Shown here: positions 33,701 to 46,200 of the stretch, in pieces
Layout of the letters: each line of letters opens with the position of its first letter
Position numbering within the stretch: the first letter of the stretch is position 1
NCBI GenBank assembly: GCA_003260075.1
Contig: QLIY01000210.1
Coordinates: 40,322-104,321, forward strand
Direction: 5' to 3'
From: Phallusia mammillata
Lineage: Eukaryota > Chordata > Ascidiacea > Phlebobranchia > Ascidiidae
DNA length: 64,000 bases
Program-made: the position numbers and the translations under genes
The notes under the pieces: model-generated
The model's database searches: none
What the model was told of the DNA's origin: nothing
Seen by the model: the letters and a program-made list of their open reading frames with translations, nothing else

Positions 33701-35230
33701 CTAGGTAGCATATACAAACATATAGAAGACATGCACATTGGACAATAATAGACAATGGCCCCAACACATTTTAGGGCTGTTGGGTTATATCCAGCAATTA
33801 GCAGCTACCGTCTCTGCTCCTTAGCTAGGAAATTTATATTCACAAAAACAATTACGGACGCAATACGTGAAGTCAGGCCCGAAACGGTTTTGTTAAAAAA
33901 GCTAACCATGAATCCGAACCAAACCCGAAATGTCCGGCCCGACTGTGTGCTGAGTAACATTCGTAAAAATGCTTGTTAGTGGGAAAACAGATTTAAGTTT
34001 GGATTAAAGAGTTTATTTTTGTACAGGTTTGAGCACGTTTTTGTTGGCGAAGTGAAATATAACAAAGTATCAGGTTTTCACAATTGGGTTCAACTTTACT
34101 TGGAAGAACAAAGTGGAAACCTCAACTATCACGGATACGTGCATAAACGCAAGGTAGTGAAATTGATACCAATTTTAGCAAATAAAAACTTTGGTTAAGG
34201 ACAAATTTAAAAGTAAACTATTTCTAAAAGTCACATAGAAGGCTAAATTAAGTAGACTAATTAATGTCACAAAACGATAAACCAGGCCTTAAAAATACTA
34301 TTTGTGTTTTAAACTAATACTTTAATAGTTTAATGTATTGCAGAAAATGCATGTGTTCCAACTCAATTTCACTTTAAAGTTAAAAAAAAAACACATTATG
34401 CATGAGTTTTGTGTTGTCCATCGATAACTTGAACACAAAGCAAAACCGATAGTTTTTTTTACAGCCGAACATTTTTGGAGCAAGGTTCCAATGGGACAAT
34501 TACATGAAACCGTTGAGTGGGGTGATGATAGGAAAAAGTCCGGAACTAGAATTGGCACTCATCACACTTTGTCATGTGACCAGGCCTAATAGAAAGTAAG
34601 TTGTATCAGTAAAGGCATTATCTTTATTGGACCTACCTCAAGATAATATGTCAACACATGTTAAAACTCATAAGAATGTGTTCAAATCGTTGCTGCTGGT
34701 TACTGGATAGGGTTAAATTTCACATTAGTTTCCAACCTTTATCGTGGAAATACTCTCTTGACAATTCAAAACATTTTTGTTGCTGCCCAATAGACTACAT
34801 AGTAGATAATTAACCATACAAATATACTTTAAAATCGGGTCTTTTATCAACTTCACAGGTTATTTTCGCACAGCTTAAGTGTTTATTTATGACTCAAATG
34901 TAGGCTTCAAATTGAAGTTCCTCCCATCAAGTTTTAAAATTCGTCCCCGGTTGGGAACCACTGATCTAACATGTTCATGGTATTTTACTCCCGGAATACA
35001 AACCAAAATTATAAAAGCTGTAACAATCAACAGCTAACACATTCTTTTTTTTCACACATTCTGGTCCACAGCTGTAGCATAAATTTATCCTACGTCATTA
35101 CAGGTGCTACGTCAAACTTGACCATCGCGGTGGGCCGGTTACGGTGCCAATCCAGACTTGGGAATGGTCACATGGCTCTGCACCTCGCAATGGACCCAAG
35201 TCTATTTCCTCGGGATATTTTAAGGTCTAA
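30783..35230 (+). CDS. ENDOU: EndoU gene B: secreted poly(U)-specific endoribonuclease without somatomedin B domains (complete, about 310 aa)
   Basis: Exons: 30783-30852, 30925-31102, 31903-32102, 32302-32401, 34027-34153, 34465-34595 and 35104-35230, giving 933 nt including TAA, with all phases in agreement. The start [21 protein letters not shown] is a clear signal peptide. Exon 2 has a tandem GQAAR repeat and then the EndoU start ([16 protein letters not shown]). Later come [20 protein letters not shown], catalytic-His blocks GFEHVFVGE and [19 protein letters not shown] with the candidate catalytic Lys, and [19 protein letters not shown]. The C-terminus is PIQTWEW...SSGYFKV. Known chemistry: cleavage at U giving 2',3'-cyclic phosphate ends. 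Exons 3 and 4 recur at 32879-33078 and 33297-33396. I take those as an alternative-haplotype contig and not extra exons. Intron 2 is almost wholly nested hAT DNA. Confidence 0.92.
31127..31863. mobile_element. hAT-type MITE (outer) in intron 2 of EndoU gene B
   Basis: Starts CAGTGGTTCCCAACTTTATC and ends CCCCGGTTGGGAACTACTG. Flanks agttaaac (31119-31126) and agttagac (31864-31871) are an 8-bp target duplication with one mismatch. A second hAT element at 31271-31767 splits it, so its own length is about 240 bp. The right end is 39 bp upstream of the exon 3 acceptor. Confidence 0.87.
31271..31767. mobile_element. hAT non-autonomous element nested in the outer MITE
   Basis: A 497-bp element with ends CAGGGGTGGCCAGACC and GTTTGGCCACCCCTG and subterminal 'gagccgc' motifs at both sides. 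Perfect 8-bp duplication ttatatac at 31263-31270 and 31768-31775. No transposase frame is present. Confidence 0.92.
31776..33885. repeat. False duplication: alternative-haplotype contig between two G10 tracts, carrying copies of EndoU B exons 3 and 4
   Basis: 31769-32735 (piece 1) is repeated as 32746-33595 (piece 2) after G10 at 32736-32745. The tail of piece 1 is repeated again from 33606 (piece 3) after G10 at 33596-33605. Pieces 1 and 3 agree where they overlap ('cttcaagtccgtgtttagtg', 'gaatcatatgcttgtt'). Piece 2 differs ('cttcgagtccgtgtttggtg', 'gaattatatgctgtt', and an extra 'gcgtatgacgtcataaatt'). So 1 to 3 is one haplotype and 2 the other. Confidence 0.88.
32879..33396 (+). pseudogene. 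Second copies of EndoU gene B exons 3 and 4 (assembly duplicate)
   Basis: Exon 3' (32879-33078) is translation-identical to 31903-32102. Exon 4' (33297-33396) differs by one codon, TCC to CCC (Ser to Pro, in GGLSGFKH). Both have intact splice sites. They would keep the frame only if they replaced the first copies; adding both would duplicate 100 codons in the middle of the EndoU fold. Confidence 0.75.
34726..34963. mobile_element. hAT-type MITE of the 'CAGTGGTTCCCAACC' family, left end decayed
   Basis: Right end CCCCGGTTGGGAACCACTG is intact. The left end is reduced to 'tttccaacctttatcg'. Interior landmarks (aaccataca, aatcgggtct, atcaacttcacaggtta) match the 31127 and 38108 copies. It lies in the last intron of EndoU gene B. 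Confidence 0.7.
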
Positions 35231-35354
35231 AAATACGGAAGTGATAAACTGCGATAAAATATGTATTTACATGATCATTTTGCCAAACTTTTGCTCACAT
35301 GGCTGTCCTAGTACTTTTTCACGCAGTAGCTTTTTAAACTATACTTGAGATATA

Positions 35355-35525
35355 CAGTAAACCTCGATTAAACCGGATCTTCGCCTAATTCGGAAAAAAC
35401 TCGAGGTGCAAATGATTTGCTATGTGGGAAGGCGTGAACTAATCGACATCGGTTAATCGGGATCTTCGCCCAATGCGGACTTTTTATTTTGTTCCAAACG
35501 AGTCCGGATTGGCCGTGGTTTACTG
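35355..35525. mobile_element. pogo/Tigger-like MITE with TA target duplication
   Basis: A 171-bp element with inverted ends CAGTAAACC and GGTTTACTG, bounded by TA on both sides (35353-35354 and 35526-35527). The interior 'cggatcttcgcc' blocks also match the decayed copy at 2275. It begins about 125 bp after the EndoU B stop codon. Confidence 0.8.
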
Positions 35526-35844
35526 TAGTTTGATATTTACTCATGTGAGGTAATAGCAAGAAGTTAATCTTGGCTTTACGTCTCACTTGTTGTGCGCTTA
35601 TTAATACGGCATAAGGATTGGCATAATATTTAAGTGAGATTTCTTAATGATAATTTATCATGTGTTTCATATTGTTTTTGTAAGCAAGTGATTTTATGCC
35701 ATTTTCGCGTATTTTCTCAAGGTCAGATGGCGTAAAGCGTGCAGTTTTTTAATTAAGCGATATTCGGGTCATATCCACTTCAAAGTGTTTAAATTGTTCT
35801 TTGCCTTACTGTAACAGGAATAATTAAAAATCTGTATGGAAATT

Positions 35845-35900
35845 TTTGCCGACAACATCGGATTCGAACCGACGAACTGTGAATTGTAGATTACAAAAGA
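35845..35900 (-). pseudogene. tRNA-like 3' half
   Basis: 'acatcggattcgaaccgacgaa' is a good T-arm/B-box on the - strand with a TGTCGGC-like 3' acceptor strand, but no matching 5' half is found at the expected distance. A tRNA fragment or SINE remnant. Confidence 0.35.
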
Positions 35901-36160
35901 ACAGAGTACAGCAACAGTCCAAGACTTATTTTTTCACGAACGAGTCTTGAATTGTTGAACAACCGTTCAACTCTAAAGACGAATCTCAAAAAAAGAAAAC
36001 AACGTAATAAGGGGCGAGTGTGACGCAATAAATAAACGACAGCAACACTGACACAAGATTTGTTCAATAGCACAATAGAAAAGCAAGACACAAATACATT
36101 GTACAAGAGTTTGAGAAAAAATGTGTAATGTAAAATTTGTGCCAAAGTTTTGTTAGGATG

Positions 36161-36274
36161 AGATCTTTCTAAATGACTTTATTGTGGCGTTATATGCATT
36201 ACGTCAATATGGGTTTCAGATCTTTCCAAATGACTTTATTGTGGCGTTATATGCATTACGTCAATATGCGTTTT
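36161..36274. repeat. 57-bp tandem duplication (two units)
   Basis: Units 36161-36217 and 36218-36274 begin 'agatcttt' and contain 'tgactttattgtggcgttat'. They differ at about three bases. No G tract lies between them, so this is a genuine head-to-tail duplication, unlike the tract-linked ones. Confidence 0.85.
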
Positions 36275-37242
36275 AGGTTCGTCTGAGTAGCTAGGTGTTT
36301 TTGTCTACAAAGGAATGAATTACAAAGCACAAGATCAGTAACATTTCAGATTTTGAATAGTAACTATGGAGACCAATCTCTTATTACGTAATATATGTGA
36401 CGTCATTATAGCCGGAGCTGTGACGTTTAGTGTTTGACAAAATAGAACACTTGTATTTTGACCAATCGGTACTTAAAAATCGCAATGCAAAAACTCACCC
36501 ATATATTTTTAGGTCTTCGTTCGCAAATCAGATTTTTATTACATGATACTTATTTAAATGGGATATTATTTTTGAGTTTATTGTTTCCAAAGTGTCACCA
36601 AAGTTTTTTGAGCGTGTTGACAAGAAGTAATCATCGACCAACAGTATAGTACGTTGTTTGAAATATGAACCATAACATTGCTTAATGTCTAGACAAACTT
36701 ACACTAGTTTTGTCTTAGAAACGGTTGTCTAGCAAATTTTAGTACGTGCCTTGTGTAGTACGGTTGTGTAAAAGGGAAAAAAATACCACATTCGGAACAT
36801 TAAAATTGCAAAAGAAAACAAAACATTCACAACGTGTAAGGTACTGTACCAAAATACAACACATTTGTAAGGTACAATCCGCAAAACATATAACCTAGCC
36901 GCCAGCAGCAATCAGATAATTATCGTTCAACAAGTTTGTTAGTGTGTTTCCTCTGTGTTGTGGCTTTGTCTTGGCAAGAACATAGCACAGAATCCTTTAG
37001 CGATTCAAAAAAATCTGTTGTTCGACTTTCATATTGAATGTGTAGAAAAAGTTCTTTGCAATAAAGCAATTTATTCGGTATTTTGTTGGATTTTATCTCT
37101 CTTCTGTTTGAAACCTCTCTCAAAAAACGTTTCGTTCACAAAGACGTTTTTTCCACCGGTGGGATATTTCCAATTCGCTCTCTACGACCTCAAGTGGTGA
37201 AACTCAACAACTAGGTGTTGTATATAAACTCCCAGGCATGTG

Positions 37243-40200
37243 CTACAAGCAGTAATACCTCTTCTCGTGCCTAACGCAATCGTCACATTTCAGTTCGCAG
37301 CAATAAACAAACTGACAGTTGCACTTCTCCGTAAAGGTGTGGACTTCTTCTCTATAGCCTCGGCCACAGCACAAGTAAGAACAACTGCCTAAACCAGTCA
37401 ACGTTGGATCACACCTTCGTCCCAAAGTCCCCAAACTGCCTTTAGACTTATTAGGAGCACAAAACCTCGGCGAGGACTGCAGAAAAATCAAGTCATTAGG
37501 TCGTATGACACGTGCCGCTCTTCTTTTGCGCTCTACCGTTCTCACGCGGTTACCACGCACGAGTTTATTTGTCGCTCGGTGGCGCGCTTGATTAAAACCG
37601 AAGCCTTGTATACGGTTTGTGGCAAGTGAATGACGCGGGAATCGGGGCCTACTGCGCATGCGTGGAACCAGTGACGTGCCATCCGCGCTAGCCTGCACCC
37701 GGATTGCGTAGTCGTATTTGTGACGTATACGTTGCCGGACTTCGACGAAACGAGGCATAATTGGCCAGCAAGTCCATAATGTACAACTCCCAGATAGTCC
37801 ATGGCATTGACATTTGTTTCGCATGTTGTCCACGATTGTCTGAAAAACAAAGTTGTAAAATGATTAGGTCGTAGTTGAGACTACACATTTCGCCTAAACG
37901 TATAAAGCATAAAACAAATATTAACATTAAAAGTAGTTTAGTCTTACAGTTTTCTTATGTCAAACATACAGGTGTGCATATGAAGGCTTTATCGGTTGAC
38001 TAACGTACAAAAGTTTTTTTTTATCGTTTAATAACACAATTCCTGTCGCAAGGATGTAAAATGCGTTGATATTAATTTCGTATTACCACAAGTTATACCT
38101 ACTAAAACAGTGGTTCCCAAGATTTTAAAGAATTGCTTTCATGGTAGTTCAAAACATTTTCATTCCTCCCTAATATACTACAAAGTAGATGCTAAACCAT
38201 ACATTTGAAATTGGGTTTTCTATGAACTTCACAGGTCATATTCCCAGAACTTAAGTGTCNCAAACTTCAGTGTCTATTTACAAACCACATGTAAAAAAGT
38301 AAAAATTAAAGTAAATTCCTCAACAAAAGTTCCATTTTTTTCCTTCCCGGCTGGGAATCACAGCACTAAACCCTAAACCCCAAAAAGTAACCGTAATTTT
38401 TCATGAACCAAGACCTTGTAAAAATTACAAAAGTTCTTCAGACATTATCTGTACCAAACCAGACACCGTTACGTTGCAATGTTGACGCCAAATCGAATTA
38501 TGACGTTTAAATAAGGCCGCAACTTAGAACTGTCATCAACCGCATTCGGTGTAACAATAAACTCTGGTCCAGTAAATATATTAGTAAGAGTGAATCACAC
38601 AAAGGTACCAGTTCATGATGGGACAGCGTGAAGAATAATTTCATGTGAAAACATTCACTCTGTATTTCGTCACAATAGGTATTCTGCAGCCATTGTTAAA
38701 GCGTTCCAAATTTTATGTGTATAATTAGTGTAAAAAGCCTACTGTCTTTAGTACTGCTTTAAAGACTTGATGTTTCCAGCTAATTTGAGATTATATACCG
38801 CTGCAGTACTGTGTTTTCAACGCCGAAATGGACATAAAACTCTACAGTTATGTGTCCAATTAAGAATTTCTCTAAATAAATTTGGTGTGATGTGTAGACC
38901 TTTTCTATTTATTTTGCCTTTAAAAAAGTAGATTTTGTACACATTGTACGACTTCAAATATTTTGAAAAATAAAATACAAGCCAATATTTATGTTTTTAC
39001 ATGACGAAGACAACACAAATGTTGTAATGAGTATAATTTTGTTTCCAGTCAAATTTCATGTGATCTTTGTATGGTTTATCATCTACTATGTAGTATATTA
39101 GAGAGGAATGTTAATGTTTTAAATTGTTAAGAGAGGAACTTGTCCAAAAAGGTTGGAAACCACTGTCCGATACTATTTAATTGCGGGTAGAGCAAAACGA
39201 TAGTTTACAAATGCTGTATTGTTTTACATGCATATATTGGCTCATATTTTTTCTTGAACACTAGCTTTTAAAATTGGCGCTTGTGACGTCAAAATAACGT
39301 GCATTGTCTAGTCACAATGTTGGACATAATTTTTGCGATAATATATCACAAGCGGGCAAAACCATTTCAGGGAGAATTTCAAGATAAGGGGGGGGGGGAA
39401 CGTCAAAATAACGTGCATTGTCTAGTCACAATGTTGCACATAATTTTTGCGATCATATATCACAAGCGGGCAAAACCATTTCAGGGAGAATTTCAAGATA
39501 AGAATTCGCTTAATACAGTTCGTCGACTACGAAAGCCCGGCCACTTCATCAACACACGTGTTTACGACAACGACCTTCACCTGTCGCTCTGTGACCTTGA
39601 AACACGTGGACGGGAGATCGTAAGGTTAAAATTAGCGCAAGCGGTCGTGCAAGATAGAAATCACTGAGTAGTAATTAGGATCTAGCCATAATCACAAACC
39701 ACCAATGAAAAATACTAGCCAACGTTTCTCAATAGTCTAAACTTGCTCTCTATGTTTTCGCCAAGAATAGTCAAGAACGTCTCGGAAATTAGCCACTAAA
39801 GATCGTGTTTGTAGGTTTAATGTTTGTGAGAATACAGACGCAGATTTTCAGAGATAGGCGCATGTAGGATAAACAATAAGCGTTGTTTCTGATGATCAAG
39901 GAAACGTCTGGCCCCATTTAATCCCGTTGTTAAGTGGAAATTGGGCAGGGCCCACACATAATGTGCTTTGCAAATTGGTTTTCGTGCATGTTTGGTTGAT
40001 TGCGGTTTAAAATGTGATCAAAGGTGAACGATTGAATTCTAAGCCGGATGGAAATATAGAATCGTGGCTTTGGTGAACGAATATGTAAGGTTTGTTAGGT
40101 ATCAATGAACAATGTTAACGTGAAGAAAAAGAGCGTCTATGCAGACCAGAGAGTCCCAGAAAGACTCCTGTTATGGGTTCGAATCCCACCGCAGGCTAGA

Positions 40201-43200
40201 TATTTCTTGCAATATGGGAATGCTTGGTGACCGGCTGATTTGGTATGATGTGATTGTGATGTGCACATAAGTAAAAATGAAAAAGATCAGTGTGGCAAAC
40301 CATCTCATAATTTGTTTCAAAAATACGAAAATGATTACATCACAGTGACGTCAGTTCGCGTGGCGTGAAATCTATGTAAATCAACATCCGTAATTCATTG
40401 GTTTGTGACGTCAGTAGTACAATACGACGTAACTAGCTGCAATGTAACATCATCAAGTACAATGTGACGTCACCAAGTACAATGTGACGTCACCAAGTAC
40501 AATACGACGTCACCAAGAACAATGTGAAGTCACGGAATATACGTCATATCTTACCATTTGTCCGGCCTCGAAATTGTGAACGTAGACCGCCTCAGTGATA
40601 TTTCCCTTGGCAGCCTCCACCTTCCTACGCTGGATATCCATGAATTCCATTGCCTTCAAACTCCCAAACTCGATATTATCGCCGCACGCCCCCCATTCAA
40701 ATTCTTCTACTAGCTCATCAAGGCTATCTACATCCACAGTTCTGCGACGCTTTTCCGCCTCCTGAAAGGCAAAGATAGTTTTTTGAATGAACGATGTAGG
40801 GTGGAAAATGTGTGCAAAAAGGTTGCTTATATGTTGAGCTGATAACTATGTTTTACATTAATTGTTTACCAACTATAACTGCACATTTACATATAAATCA
40901 CTGTTTTTGATCAATAAGGAGCAGGTTCTGAACGATTTTTTACCAAACTATTTTGTAAAACATTATGTACTATTGATAATTTGACATCAGAGTTTATGTA
41001 AGAAAACATTTTTTTAAGGTAAAATCCAAACATCTCATTGTTAACGTATTCTGGCACGAACCATGAGCAAAATACTTCTTCTTTGTTGTCTTGCAATTTC
41101 GGAACATCCACAGTTTAATCTTCCCTTGGTACAAGCCAATGTGATTTGATATGTCACTGCAGCTGCTGTTAAAGCTTGAACGTATGCCGTTTCGCGGAGG
41201 TCTGCAAATCAATTCAAACAATGCAACAATGCTAAAGTTTGACCCGGGAATGTGATAAAAGACCCAATTTTAAATGATCTTGTATGGTTTAGCATCTACT
41301 ATGTAGTATATTAGGGAGTAACGAAAATGTTTTAAAAAAGGAAGAAATTCATCGAAAAAGGTTGGGAACCAATGCCTCGACGCAATTTATAGCTCAAGTA
41401 ATACAGCAGAAAATTAGCTAGCACGAACTATTATAAACTTTAAAAATGTAACCGATATCAGATAGATTAAACGAAAAATGGTTAAACGACTAACAGGTAA
41501 ACTGCAGTTACGGACAATCACAGGAGTTTTCGAATGCTCAAGCAGTCTTTAAATTCATACAGCTCTCGTCAGCATATGTTGTTGTTGGCCATTTGCCGGG
41601 TTAAAAGGCTAATCGTAAAAGCTGAGATCACAGACGAGTCGCCGAGAATTTAAAAGACATCTTAGCAACACGGATACAGACGGAGATTACTTTCAGTTAT
41701 AAGACGCTTAAGCGATCATGCTTCAAATGTGACTGTCAGTTGTGAAACACCTCAACAGCACGATTTGATAAAACCAGTTTGGACGATTGAATACAGGTGG
41801 TGTACTTGTGAATGATGAACGTTTACGAGTATGTATAATGAGTGATGATAACCATCTGTTGTAACGGTTACTTATGCTGTTTTTGTTTTTGAGCGGGAAT
41901 TCTAAAATCTCTGCACTGAAGGCTTTTTCGACACATTTTTTAGAAATAATGCCTTTTTTAAGATTTGGAAATTGGTTAAGCCATTGAAATGCAAATAAGG
42001 AAAATAATACTTTGTTAAAGGGAACAAAGCCGTCAAAAATGCTTTTAATTAGGCTTTATTGATCACTGCCAACTTATGATTTTAATTTTTTAAGGGTAAT
42101 TTAGCACTTTTTGGTCAACAACGAACACCTTTAAATACACAAACAAAAATATTTGTGATATACTGCTCTACTTTATATGAAAGAATAACCTGCAAATCGT
42201 TTCTAAACGTTCCAAAAACAAACGCATTAAACAAGTGCTAAAATTGTATGTACAAAACAATTGTATACATTTGCATAAGTCGTGTAAAAATTGTTCTTTT
42301 ACTAACATACGATGACTTGTGACAAAAGCATTCGAGGATTATGACGTCACAACGCACGTTCGAATGCCGGCAAACTGTGCGAGACGAGGTATTTTAATTC
42401 CTCAACAGTGCGAACAAATTGTTGTAAATAAACTAAGGATTTGCTGTAGGACCGGAAGGTGTGAGACAGAAAATTCGAAAATTAAGTAGAGCTCTTCACC
42501 TAACCTCACCCACTTTTTCATGTCACCTATTTGTTATGCAGTAATATCAAGTGTAAGTACTTTGTCAATTTTTTAGTTTCTTAGGTCTGCAAAGCACTAG
42601 TTTTATAATATTTTTGGGATATTAGTAGTGTTTTGTGCATTGTATGCATACAATTTTGTATGGGTGTAGTTTTCAACTATATATTGCTTTTGAAAATAAA
42701 CAATAATGCGTCAACTTATAGTCAAAACGTTTTGCATTGAATGAGTGATGTTCATGTAAAAACTAAAACACAATTTACACAAACTTGTTCGGTTAAATTG
42801 CGCAACTTTAAGAACAACACAACGGATTTTTTAAATGAAACACACCACGAACGCGGTATTTCCCATGTATGTAATAACAACATGATACATACACATTCTT
42901 TACACGCAGTCGTTGTTCTTAGAACATTCGTGTTTATGGAAATGCTGTTTTATTATTAATTTTGACAAATAAATATGCTTTGGGGGTGAATGCAGGAAAG
43001 CATAAGTTTGCACTAAAAAAGTAAAAAAAAACTATTATTTTTCCTGTACTGTTTTATGCTACGAGTATGCTATGATAACCTTTGAGTTATATTTGTATCT
43101 TCCAAAGTGGGGAAGTAGTCAACCAGACAAAAACGGTCAAAACCGTTTGCTTTAAAATATCCAACAACAAACCATAAAGTGCCGAAGATAACACGTAATA

Positions 43201-46200
43201 CCATTGTTTTGTTTAATGTTGAGTAGGCAGAACTGTGCCTAAATGCATTATGCTCATAATGAGCACGCTACCTGTTCTATTGCAATTGGTATTTCAATCT
43301 GTTGACAGTTCAATAAATTGCCCATCGTAGGCCGACTCACTTAAAAGCCATCGGTTTTACAGGATAAAAATCTCAGCAGCTCGTTACAACATTCCTCGAT
43401 TATCAGACCACGCATCTAAGCGACTAAATTAGCAACGCACATAGCGCCATCTAGCGAAAGGATATAAGTGCTTTGATGTGAGGCAGCATGAAAACGGTTT
43501 CCTCTGTCGTCGGAGCCGCTGGCATCGCCAACGCCCGTCGCTGTGGCATGGTGGTAATTAACTGCACACTGATACACAGATTGATACACGTGAGTTGTGC
43601 CAATGAACAAAACCGTTCAACAAACAGTCGCGCACTAAAACCTTGCTTTATCTTGGAGACAGAACGGCCTGGCACTAGAAATCGGACGTGCCGAAAATTT
43701 TATGCATCTGCCCAAAATAACTCGTCAAAATGCCAGGGCTGGATTTTATGCCGAATTTGGTGGGACACGGCCCACACCTATGATCGGGATGGCAGACTAT
43801 CGCGAGGTGTTTAGGAAACAGGCCTTGCGACCGCGCATGCAAAAATGCCAAACCCTTTAACGGGTGTGCGCCGGAAAATAAACACTTAACTATCAAAGGT
43901 GGTAAATGCCGCCAAGCGTTATACGGATACGGGATTAAAGTTTAAAAGCCGCAATACGATTTGACGCGGCTGCAAACCACGAAATGGTTTATTAGCAACA
44001 GTTTTTGCGTTAAAATTATGCTCCGATGTACCTTATCAGTTTAGCATGTAACTACACACCCTTCTTTAGATGCAAGAATGTAAATAAACGATGTCCTAAG
44101 TACATTTTTGCCGAAGAAGTCCTAAAATTGTCATAAAAGCAAGTATAGCTGTTATTTAATACGATTTAGAACGATATTTTATGTGTGATTTCAAAATGTG
44201 TAAGACATACGTCTGAAATCTAATGCACTGGCTAACTAAACCTAAAAAACTTTCTATAAGGTCAAAACCTACATGGTCTCGTGTTTTGAACACACTTAAC
44301 GAAAGCAAAACATTTAAAAATGGGCATAATGTCCATCAAGGCATCTACGGATTACAAATGTCAAAAATGAGGCATCAGTAGATTTGGCGCGTTAGCGGGC
44401 GTTGGCGATTGGTCAAATCGGCGCTAATCTCACATCAGTCATGTTTCAAGTGATGTATGTTGTCATAGTTGGACAGCTGGTTTGGACTGCCCGGCGCCTG
44501 AAGCATGCCCTTGTTATTCGTTGCTAATTACAAAGCCTTGTCACAACCCACAACTAGTAAAAGGTCAATAGGGGTTGTCATGAAACAACGACATGAAAAA
44601 CGAGTCGTTTAAGGTGGAAGAAATAGGTGATTGCATAATGCTGACAGGAAAACATTGAAAATTGACAATTTAAATAGTAAAAATTACATGATTTACAAAT
44701 ACAGTACTGATGTTCCAATGCTTGATTCAAACTAATTATGACGTCACAAATGACTGACCTTTCAAGCATACAACTTTGTTTTTACACAATCACAGTTTTA
44801 ACCAAAAGGTTTTGTCAGAAAGTTCAGCACGATTTAAATGCTGAAACATTACTGAACAACAAATTAAGAAATTTGTTTTCAAGACCAAACCTATGGTGGA
44901 CTCTGCACCATTTAAAAAAAACGTAAGTAAAACACACAAAGTTAAGGTGTCAAAGTTAAGATTACATAACTCAACAGCACATTGAAGTTTACAATTCCAA
45001 GAACTAAAAGGAAACCACAAAAACGGAGTTTCTTGCGAATTGCAACCGAAGGAAAAGGCGAGGTTACTGCGGACAAAAAGCGCCCTGATCGACAAGAACT
45101 TATCTTGCACACTGGCATACCTGGTTGTACTGATATCATAACAAAATAAACAGCCCCCGAAAGCGTACACGGTTTCCAAGAAGTCAGCTGAGCAGTTTAT
45201 GAAACATGCTAGGCTGATCAGATAATAAAGAGCTTGGCAAAGTCATTTAAGACTGTTAATGGCTTTAACTTACCTTTGTAGGTGACATATGTTGTCAGGT
45301 GCTGAAAAATTTGGCCGTGAGTGCATTCCGACAAGGCTTATACCCAAACTGGATGCATAAAACGAACTGTTTGACAGCTATAACCGTGCTTTTTAAAGAC
45401 TTTCAGCACATATTTGGATTTAAGAAGAAACTTTAACCAACGCGACACAAACAGAGACTCGTGTTGAAAATGTCGCGTGTCGCGCAAAAGTTTTTTTTAA
45501 AGGGTAACTTGTTTTCGCTTGTTTGTAGCAACCTTTCAATGGCGTTGTTTAACATTTATTACACCTCGTTAAGAGGCGCCAACACCCTGATTGGAAATCG
45601 TGTATAAGATAGAAATCTTTCATTTCGATTGCGTGTATCTACATTGCTTTGAACTGGTTTTATCGTTTTGTGCATGCAGGTGTTACACCTTTACCATAGA
45701 CGCACTATATACTCATGATGTGTTACCTTTTCTCATAACGTTTCCGAAATAAACTTTTTTAGCCTGTGAGCAGTTCCACCGATCGTGTCGTAAATCTTCG
45801 GAACAACTTCTCAATCCACGGTCAATCCCATGACGAATCTGAATATTTCCGATAAAACAGGATAAATACATACAGCAAAAACGTTTTTGCATAACGATAC
45901 CTCTGACAGATCTTTGTATACAACTTTGTGTACAAAATTGTCATTATTTTTAGGGTGGACAGTATTACCTCGTTTATAGTGTTGGATTCCTTTCTACACA
46001 TGCGGGCAGCTTCGCCACCGTTTCTTCTTGCCCACTGACAGAGTCTTCTTGTGTCAATGAGTTTTGAATCGCTGCCAGGGGACCTACAACAAAATATTTA
46101 CCATTAAACCAAACATGTCAACTCAAACAACTAGGAATTTTATGAACACTATCACTGCAAAAATATTGTATACAGAATACCAATCAGAAAGGAAATATTT

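Larger units (their letters stand above)
35526..37242. other. Convergent intergenic region between EndoU B and the Wnt gene
   Basis: No supported gene. It holds the tRNA-like fragment and the 57-bp duplication. On the - strand, AATAAA at 37075-37070 (TTTATT on +) about 170 bp past the Wnt stop is a plausible polyadenylation signal. Confidence 0.45.

Noticed and set aside
44790-45179. Possible Wnt exon (frame containing SSWNCKLQC)
   Set aside because: The surrounding residues do not match Wnt, and the true WNC exon (DRWNCSQ) is at 45727-45838 with matching phases.
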